This document shows, piece after piece, positions 31,769 through 37,460 of a DNA stretch of 37,460 bases (position 1 is its first letter; each line of letters opens with the position of its first letter). The notes under the pieces are model-generated. The model was not told where the DNA came from. It was given only the letters and a program-made list of their open reading frames with translations, and did not search any database. The position numbers and the translations under genes are program-made. The DNA is from Amoebophrya sp. AT5.2 (Eukaryota; Sar; Dinophyceae; Syndiniales; Amoebophryaceae): positions 1 to 37,460 of the forward strand of contig RXOD01003916.1 of NCBI GenBank assembly GCA_005223375.1, in the 5' to 3' direction.

Positions 31769-32209
31769 GAAATATTGGGGTATCTTGAGGAGGATGCCGG
31801 GCCCTTCACCTGCGACGCGCGAAACGTAGACGACGAAGTGGCGGAGATAAACGGTGCGCTATTGTTACTGTAATTTTGATCATGTGTCGACGGACAGCGC
31901 TGTACCTGTACGCGCTTCGTATTGCTTTTTATGAAAAATCTGCTTACTTGAATGATCAACAGTGCTCGGGGGCCTTCTTGCAGAATGAAAGGTGTAGTTA
32001 AGTAGTACTTCTCTTCCGCTACTTCCAGGTCCCCAGCTCGTGGTCCCCATGGACAACGCCCATTTCGCGGTTAATGCCGCCAGCAAGTCAAGCGGTCGCT
32101 CTTCGGCGCTCTCTACGAGTCCGACATCATCCCAAAATCAGTCAACCCTGCATGCGGGTATGACGGGGCGCCGGAACGGTGGTTTTCCCCGTCCCCGACC
32201 GACCCTGGA
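31769..32209 (+). pseudogene. Malate synthase G-like fragment, frameshifted
   Basis: Exon 1 (to 31853) reads EILGYLEEDAGPFTC, then DARNVDDEVAEIN. A GT-AG intron (31854-32028) joins in phase to GPQLVVPMDNAHFAVNAASK. This matches the malate synthase G (GlcB family) region ending [31 protein letters not shown], as I remember the family. The next family block, RSLFGALYESDIIP, is present but in a different frame from about 32090, consistent with a one-base deletion. That frame then stops at a TGA (32210-32212). No catalytic TIM-barrel sequence follows. Malate synthase condenses glyoxylate and acetyl-CoA in the glyoxylate cycle; this fragment cannot encode a working enzyme as read, unless sequencing error or an unusual splice is involved. 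Confidence 0.68.
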
Positions 32210-32345
32210 TGAACAGAGGTCCCTGCTCCTTATCGCGCGCCTCGACCTGCCGCGAGTCCCAGCTGGGCAGGAGGGGTAGCCACTTCGGGGCTCCCCCTAC
32301 GGCAACATGCTGCAATCGATGCTGAACAGGCCGACGAACATGCAC
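32142..32345 (-). pseudogene. Antisense fragment of a P-loop (UvrD/TRANK1-like) helicase
   Basis: The minus strand encodes ARDKEQGPLFIQGRSGTGKT (complement of about 32184-32243), followed by TV. The block FIQGRSGTGKTT is typical of the Walker A of UvrD-like superfamily 1 helicases of the TRANK1 type. Frame continuity is lost after the P-loop, and no downstream helicase motifs were found on the minus strand nearby. The upstream part (WLPLLPSWDSRQ) is plausible for the segment before the P-loop. It overlaps the end of the malate synthase-like fragment on the other strand, suggesting a breakpoint near 32130-32175. A chance match is possible but unlikely given the length. Confidence 0.5.
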
Positions 32346-33613
32346 CTCTCGAGGCGGCGGACGGCCGCCCAGCTTCTGCGAGAAGACAGCGCCGGGCCTA
32401 CCACTGTATCACCTTTTGTGTGCAAGCAGCAATTGAAATAGAATGAAATGCAACATAACAAATTAAAATCACTTCCCTGACGCCACACACTCAGCACAAT
32501 CGGACTGCGATCACACACGCGTAGCCCAAGGAGGTGAAGCCCAAGAAACCCAGCGGAGCCCCGCCAGCAGCCGAGCGATCGCTTGCGTGCTAGGTCGAAA
32601 GTCCGACCGCGTACATTACGCGCTGCCCCACCTGTGACGCCTCCGCGACGTCCCACTCGGCGAGACGCAGTTTTCTCTGGTAGCCGTGAAAAACGTGGCA
32701 GTGCAGGGGAGGCTTCTGTCTCGGCGACTGCCTGCACGGCTACAACTAAGGGTGTCTTACATGTTGCGCTTTGTTTGGGTTGCCAATTCTACTTGCAGCG
32801 AGCCAGTACGCGCTCATGAAGGTGCTGCCTGCAAGCATTTTCCCACTTAATAAAACAATTTACAGAGTTCCAAGTTTGGACTTGATTCAGTCATGCTATA
32901 GAATAGAGGCCGAAACCGGAAAAGCGAGGCGCGACCTTTCGCTCGGGCTCCCTCATTTCTCCCTATCGAACAGCACCCCATTTTACTTGTCACGATGCTA
33001 TCAAGGCCCACAAACAACGGACCGACTCGCTTTATGTCACAACAGCCACAGGCTAGAAAAAGAAACAAGAGCGGCGGCGTTTGGCTGGTAGCAAGGTGGG
33101 AGATTGTTACGGGCTCGGTGTTCACGAAGTGCAAAAATTGCTGCGAGTTTCTTCGTCGGAAATATGCGCAATACAAGAACAGCAAGAAGCTTCACACAGT
33201 AGCGAGTGAATCCAACAAAGGAGACTGGAGAGAAATCACGAGCAAGCTCAATATAGAGAGGCGTAGGTTTTAAGTATTTGGTCGAACAAATCAGGGGTAA
33301 TACACGACCACAACCGATCAAAAAAAACGCCTTGACCATCAACGCGACCACGATGCAGCACCTAGGAAGATGGCCTCTATTTTCAACCTTGAACAGACAA
33401 ATTTATAAAAAATGGGGGTCCCATTGGTCCTCGGCCCGCTCCCATTGGTGACCATTGGTCCCCTCCCGCTGGGGCTCGGTCGAAGTTGGACAGGATGAAA
33501 CGCCGAAGCTGGCTGGTCAGTATCGACGGCCTGCTGCTGTATATGGTCCGGGGTTCTCGGGGAGATCGTCTGACCCGCTAGCGCTGACCTCGTGATCTGA
33601 TGCCTTTATTAAA
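32346..33613. other. Poorly resolved stretch without a supported gene
   Basis: Contains a short exon-like phrase near 32524-32590 (PKEVKPKKPSGAPPAAERS in one frame) and a 92-codon ATG frame at 32995-33273 rich in Lys/Arg/Asn. Neither is strong enough to call. CCATTGGT occurs three times at 33421-33428, 33442-33449 and 33452-33459. Its complement contains a CCAAT-like core, and the cluster sits about 150 nt before the ORF at 33614. Confidence 0.45.
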
Positions 33614-34162
33614 ATGATAGTGGACTTGACCAAGATGGAAAGTGGTTATGACCCCTCTGAAATCAAGGCGATCTGTCTAGGAACTGACGTAGCCCAGACG
33701 ATCAAAGAAATTCGCAAAGGACGAGCCACAGCACATTCGAGAGACTGCAAGCTGATGCTGAATTCTTATAGGAGAGTGCTTCCGCAATGCTACCATCGCC
33801 GTTTGGTGGCTTCCGGGGCATCGCATTTAGATGGACAGCCAGTTGATATGCTGGAAGTAACGGAGGCCCTCCAACGTGAGGCGGATCTAGCTGCGTCTCT
33901 CCTCAGCCGGCTCCGCCTCTCGGTGTCGGTCAAGGATATAAGAGAGCGAGCAAGAAAGAAGCTTACGAGCATGGTTGAGTTAACTTTTCCGCAGAGCAAC
34001 ACGGGCGCGAACTATGATGCAAATAGCTACTGGAGGGAAATAGGGAGCAGGCTGTTGCCATTTTTCTTGAGACTTCTTGGAGGGCTCGAGAACAGAGGAG
34101 CAAAAAAAAAATTCGAAAACAAGGAAAAAACCAATTGCGAAGTTCAGGATCAGGCTCACTAG
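33614..34162 (+). CDS. Unrecognised 182-residue basic protein
   Basis: The ATG at 33614 opens a 182-codon frame with plausible helical content (QTIKEIRKG, EVTEALQREADLAASLLSRLRLSV, KDIRERARKKL) ending in a Lys/Asn-rich tail. It is less GC-rich than the main genes of the window. No motif is recognised. It could be a small single-exon gene or an exon of a mobile-element protein. The tail AKKKFENKEKTNCEVQ may be translated non-coding sequence. Confidence 0.42.
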   Translation: MIVDLTKMESGYDPSEIKAICLGTDVAQTIKEIRKGRATAHSRDCKLMLNSYRRVLPQCYHRRLVASGASHLDGQPVDMLEVTEALQREADLAASLLSRLRLSVSVKDIRERARKKLTSMVELTFPQSNTGANYDANSYWREIGSRLLPFFLRLLGGLENRGAKKKFENKEKTNCEVQDQAH

Positions 34163-34483
34163 ATATTGGAGCAAGCTGGCTCTTCTAGGTCTTCACAGTG
34201 TAGTTGCACGAATTGCTTGTCCATGGCCGAGTGGCACACTCACAATTAGTAATGGGCGGCTACACTAACAGAGCCAGACCTCTCTACATTCATGACCCAT
34301 ATTGTTGCCTCATCCACCTACCCTAGTACAAGGGTTGATAATATTTTCAATCACAGTGCAAATGCGGGACCTCGTAGGTCGGTAGGTATGTAAGTAGGTC
34401 GACACATATTTACGCGCAACAACGCAAAGTGGCCGCCTAGTAAAGAGAGAGCGCCCGTCCATAAGGCAGAAACACTGCCCGGC
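34163..34483. other. Spacer with no recognised feature
   Basis: About 320 nt, AT-rich in its middle part, containing a GTAGGTCGGTAGGTATGTAAGTAGGTCG phrase (34374-34401) of repeated GTAGGT/GTAAGT donor-like words. The last 40 nt are in frame with the following exon without a stop, so the exon may extend upstream. Confidence 0.35.
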
Positions 34484-35002
34484 ATGCGGTTGGAGCGGGT
34501 TCTAGAGTTCCGGGAGGAGCATCGCGAGGACGTGCCTGCCTTCGTCGTACAGAACTTGCCCGAGCTGCTGCAGAACGTCTGTGCCCAGCTCTCATGGGGC
34601 TGCCGTGCAGGCATGCACTATGTGGCCGCCTCCTGGCTGCTGCACTACGCCGACAAATTAGCTGGCTGCATGCTAGCCGCGGGCGTTGTCGCAGAGGCCG
34701 CGAAGACGTTGCTACCGTTCTGGCAGCGGATGGAGGCCGCCCACACCGGTTGCGGATCGATCGCCGAGGAGCCGCCGATGCTTGACGTGCTGCCCCGCAT
34801 TCTGCGCTGGGCATTGACTGAGTTCCGGCACCAGCGGGAAGTGGCGGCTGCGCTCGAGCGGTACCTACCCAAGGACGTGCCTATCGAGGCGGTGGCGTCG
34901 CCGTTCGTGCACCACTACGGATTCGTGATGTTCCTGGGCTTTAAGTGCCACGCCGAGACTGTGGCGCCCTGGTTCATCGAGCAAGACGAGCGGCGCGCAT
35001 CG
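34484..35002 (+). CDS. Coding exon of an unrecognised Ala/Leu-rich helical protein
   Basis: A 173-codon exon from the ATG at 34484 (the frame is open farther upstream) to a good donor GTAGGT at 35003. Regular helices (EFREEHREDVPAFVVQNLPE, MHYVAASWLLHYADKLAG, LPRILRWALTEFRHQREVAA) and GC-rich third positions argue for real coding sequence. Read-through past the donor stops after seven residues, supporting the splice. No family is recognised; the multi-helix character resembles repeat-like scaffolds, but that is only an impression. Downstream exons may lie at 35127-35258, 35853-36614 or 36946-37221. Confidence 0.58.
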
Positions 35003-35037
35003 GTAGGTATATCTATCAGGAGTTAGTAGCTTTACGG

Positions 35038-35105
35038 AGAAGGAAACTCTTAAATGTAAGCCATAGGCTTCTGAGCAGAAGGAAACTCGTAAAATGTAAA
35101 CCATA
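35038..35105 (+). repeat. Short tandem duplication within a probable intron
   Basis: AGAAGGAAACTCTTAAATG with following TAAGCCATA (35038-35065) is repeated as AGAAGGAAACTCGTAAAATG with TAAACCATA (35077-35105), spacing about 39 nt. It follows the donor at 35003. Confidence 0.85.
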
Positions 35106-35126
35106 CACTCATAGCGATGTGCTATC

Positions 35127-35261
35127 ATGGAGCTGATCGTAGGAGTTGCCCCCCCGGATGAAGGGCAGACGTTCGTTGGGGAAATCCGAATCAAGGCGCG
35201 AGCACTTGACTCGATAAGCACGAAGCAAACGGCTCGAGCTACAGCTATCCAATACCTGTAA
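35127..35261 (+). CDS. Possible 44-codon small ORF or exon
   Basis: An ATG frame reading MELIVGVAPPDEGQTFVGEI then RIKARALDSISTKQTARATA and ending at a TAA (35259-35261). Composition looks protein-like, but the length is too small to be sure. It might be part of a downstream exon of the gene at 34484 or a chance frame. The large minus-strand frame over the same DNA looks like a shadow. Confidence 0.22.
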   Translation: MELIVGVAPPDEGQTFVGEIRIKARALDSISTKQTARATAIQYL

Positions 35262-35852
35262 ACGTAAAGCAGGCGCCTTGCTTTCGTACCGGCGAGCTTC
35301 GAAAGCCTTAAAGTTCCTGTAGACCGGAAGCGGCTGCCTTTCTGTGATTTGCCTGGATATTGCTCTGGTTGGATTTTGATTGGTTCGCCTGAGTCGTGTT
35401 GGTGCTTCCCCGCGCAGAGCCTCTGTCGCATCCGCAGCGGGGCCAGCAGGTGCTGGATTTTTCCAACAGAACGGCAGCGCGAAGCCAGTGCATAAGTCAA
35501 AGCGCGAAACGGGAGGGGAGGCTGTTCATTGCTTCCGTGATCAATGGTGATGGCGGTGCTGTTCTTGAGTCGGAGCCGTGATCTGGCATTGAGTTTTTGT
35601 TTTTGTTGGAGATTGAAACTGAGTAAAGTAGCGATCAACCCAGGGCGAGGGCAGAAAAGCAAAAAGCCCGATCGTTGCGTGCAGTTGCGCTCGTTGAAGA
35701 TCATCGCAAATCCGTAAATTCGTTGTTGTGCACGTTGACATTTATCGCATCTGCGCGCTTGCTCGCGTTTGAGCAGCACAGAGTTTGAGTCTGTGGAAGG
35801 AGACCACTTGAAATTAATTTTGGAGTCGTAGCAAAGAAAAAAACAACAAATA
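35262..35852. other. Spacer or intron without a supported gene
   Basis: About 590 nt. A 61-codon frame at 35396-35581 on the + strand and part of a 341-codon minus-strand frame cross it, but neither has recognisable protein character. It contains GATTTTGATTGG and several CAA/TTG-rich stretches. Nothing assignable. Confidence 0.35.
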
Positions 35853-36614
35853 ATGCCTGGACCTGGAGATCGAATCATCGGCGTGTCCACGCACCTATCG
35901 ACGTCCCATGGCTGTCGATTCTCAAGAGGGCCGCCGCGTAACTCAGATCCGGACGAGACCGCCCCTCCGTCCTTTACTATGGCGCGCTACGTGATAACCC
36001 CGACCGGGGTGCACGACTCCCAAACGCGCACAGGTTCAGGGCACAATCTTCATCTGTGTCTTCTCCGAGCACAACAGAGTGGTGGGTCCGACGGCGCAGA
36101 GTCCGGATTGTCGGCACGTTTGGCATGTAGAAAGTCCCAATATTTTTTTCTTTCTTCGTTCCTCTATGACAATTTCTATTTGCTTCGCGAGTGTGAGTAT
36201 AGTGCGAGACGGATTCTAGCCGTGAACACCCTCCAATACTTCCTTTGCGATTGCAGCACAGTACGATTGCAGCGCCCCCACCTATTGACCACTGCTGTCG
36301 ACTCCACCGTCTCCGCTCTTTGGAGCTACAACATACTGCTCATCGAGCTCCTTGATCCTCCGTCATTCATTGACAGGTATACGCGGACGGCCATCGCGAG
36401 ACCCAACCAGATCGAGGGTCTCAGGATCGTCGAGACCACGGAATCCGCATGTGACCATGGTACAGTAGGCACGAAATCCGCACGACCATCGACCTGGCGA
36501 GCGCCATGCTGGACTACGAGCATCGCCAAAATTTTTTGGAATTCCAACCAAGACCGGATTCTGTCCCGATGTGTACCACAATTACCGCTTGGTCTTTTCA
36601 ATATCTATGAGTGA
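35853..36614 (+). CDS. Low-confidence frame covering possible exons of an unknown gene
   Basis: An ATG at 35853 opens 253 codons, but coding character is patchy. The first 57 residues (to TRTG near 36030) look plausible. After CGCGCACAG (36033), a second frame reads VQGTIFICVFSEHNRVVGPT, which looks more protein-like than the long frame. A third frame near 36473-36600 reads EIRTTIDLASAMLDYEHRQN. This pattern suggests two or three real exons in different frames separated by short introns, not one 253-residue protein. No family recognised. Confidence 0.35.
   Translation: MPGPGDRIIGVSTHLSTSHGCRFSRGPPRNSDPDETAPPSFTMARYVITPTGVHDSQTRTGSGHNLHLCLLRAQQSGGSDGAESGLSARLACRKSQYFFLSSFLYDNFYLLRECEYSARRILAVNTLQYFLCDCSTVRLQRPHLLTTAVDSTVSALWSYNILLIELLDPPSFIDRYTRTAIARPNQIEGLRIVETTESACDHGTVGTKSARPSTWRAPCWTTSIAKIFWNSNQDRILSRCVPQLPLGLFNIYE
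36438..36492 (+). repeat. 33-bp-spaced imperfect duplication
   Basis: ACGGAATCCGCATGTGACCAT (from about 36438) recurs as ACGAAATCCGCACGACCAT (from about 36471). It sits exactly where the preferred coding frame seems to change, so it may be a splice-associated direct repeat or a small tandem duplication. Confidence 0.55.
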
Positions 36615-36945
36615 ATGTATAGCAATGAATTCGCTAACCGTCATGAAAGCGCCCCGACTAGTCCGGCGCGTGAATACCAGAGCGGCGAGCTGCTTTGCAA
36701 TGCGAGTACCGGGCCGCAGATGCTCGCAGCACAACACTCGCAGCAGAGAATTCTCCACACGCGCCTGGGTGCCCAATTCTGACGCAACCAGCGCCGCAGG
36801 TAGCCACTTGGAGCATGCTCGAAGAAGTAGATTTAGAATCGACGTGCCACGTGCAGGTTGAGGTGGTGTCTGTGGCATTCGTAGAATCAGCCAAACCCAA
36901 AGATAATATTGGATGAAAGCCAACTTGTAACACATCACCCACTAC

Positions 36946-37221
36946 TTGGCCGGGTTTCTGGAACAGTTTGGAATCGCTGCGGGCGCTTGCCCGCTTATCG
37001 CCGAGGCGCTCAGAGCGACCACCAGCAGCTTTCTTCATTTCTGCTCCGGGCGGATCTCCGCAGCGGTAGCGCGAGCGCCGCGCGTCGAGCGGAGATCCAT
37101 TATCGCGCTGCTGCTGTTGCGATCCGCCCCCGCAGAAAGCCTCTGCCTACCGACCGGCGCGTTCGTACGTATTGCGTATTGGTTACTAACTTGGCTACCA
37201 GTATTAAAAACAATGGAATAA
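36946..37221 (+). CDS. Possible terminal exon, hydrophobic
   Basis: The frame is open from just after a TAA at 36928 to a TAA at 37219-37221 but has no ATG near its beginning, so it could only be an exon. It encodes GFLEQFGIAAGACPLIAEAL, then Ser/Ala/Arg-rich sequence and a hydrophobic end (AFVRIAYWLLTWLPVL), which might be a membrane segment. A 9-bp inverted repeat, GGATCTCCG (37052-37060) with CGGAGATCC (37090-37098), lies inside. Unrecognised. Confidence 0.28.
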   Translation: MAGFLEQFGIAAGACPLIAEALRATTSSFLHFCSGRISAAVARAPRVERRSIIALLLLRSAPAESLCLPTGAFVRIAYWLLTWLPVLKTME

Positions 37222-37258
37222 ATTGATTCTTGCTTGTGTTAGGCGACTCGTGCGCGTA

Positions 37259-37460
37259 CGGGCGTCGCGCTTGGCAATCGCTTGCGCATTTCTTTGCTTT
37301 TTTCGTGCTCGCTGCTGTCGCTCGTGTTGGGCGTCTTCCTGCGCGCATCGGCATCGTGCTTGGCAATCGTTTTCGCGTTTTGCATTTTTTCGCTTTCTTT
37401 GCTGTCCCTCGTGTCGGGCTTTTCGCGCGCGTGTGGGCGTCGAGCTTGGCAATGGCTTAC
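37259..37460. repeat. Tandem repeat, period 86-89 bp, running off the right edge
   Basis: Units start near 37261, 37350 and 37436, each opening with GGC(G/A)TCG(C/T/A)GCTTGGCAAT and continuing through TTTGC/TTTTC-rich and GCTGTC(G/C)CTCGTGT phrases. There are at least 2.3 copies with many substitutions. The minus strand is open and encodes a Lys/Arg/Gln-rich repetitive peptide, but nothing supports it being expressed. Confidence 0.85.

Noticed and set aside
34865..35890. 341-codon minus-strand frame
   Set aside because: It covers the convincing + strand exon at 34484-35002 and a DNA duplication, and its translation is compositionally irregular with no motif. It is best explained as an antisense open frame in GC-rich DNA.
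1..37460. CRISPR array, insertion sequence, tRNA or rRNA genes
   Set aside because: No evenly spaced short repeats with unique spacers, no transposase frame and no cloverleaf or rRNA-like sequence was recognised by eye. A covariance-model scan would be needed to exclude small RNAs.

Overview
The window looks like eukaryotic nuclear DNA from a protist. Long GC-rich reading frames with low-complexity inserts sit beside genes cut into many exons. Spliceosomal GT-AG introns join in matching phase, and there are no ribosome-binding sites or bacterial operons. Every well-supported gene is on the + strand. The introner-like introns (direct-repeat flanks, inverted-repeat ends, no usable GT-AG pair) resemble what is described for the dinoflagellate parasite Amoebophrya. 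A syndinian or dinoflagellate-type alveolate is therefore my best guess, but it is inference only.

Layout. 1-660 is the open 3' end of an unrecognised gene. 829-10194 is one uninterrupted 3121-codon frame encoding two complete DEAH/RHA-type helicase cores in one polypeptide, with an in-frame 54-bp repeat (x3) before the second core. An unrecognised 619-codon frame follows after 34 nt (10229-12088). 12.1-14.1 kb is non-coding with an imperfect 80-bp duplication. 14.1-16.8 kb is a multi-exon gene for a two-zinc-finger protein ending in a coiled coil. 17.1-18.3 kb holds Trp/Asp/Lys-rich exons of one or two small genes. 18.3-21.1 kb shows nothing I can support.

21.1-31.7 kb is one large gene of at least 11 exons for a SNF2-family ATPase with a RING finger between the helicase lobes (Rad5/HLTF/SHPRH architecture). 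I could join most exons by phase and by conserved motif order. Three of its introns have no usable GT-AG pair. They lie between short direct repeats, two of them have clear inverted-repeat ends, and removing one repeat copy plus the insert restores a conserved frame. A similar candidate lies in the zinc-finger gene. The 27.5-28.2 kb intron also contains a degenerate copy of the RING exon and two nested long inverted repeats.

31.7-37.5 kb is a decayed or poorly resolved region. It holds a malate synthase G-like fragment with a frameshift, an antisense P-loop helicase fragment abutting it, several lower-confidence ORFs or exons, and a roughly 88-bp tandem repeat running off the right edge.

Functionally, the recognisable genes concern nucleic-acid handling: a dual DEAH helicase, a RING/SNF2 translocase and a zinc-finger protein. 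There is no sign that they form one pathway. The most unusual content is the group of introner-like introns and the tandem DEAH protein.
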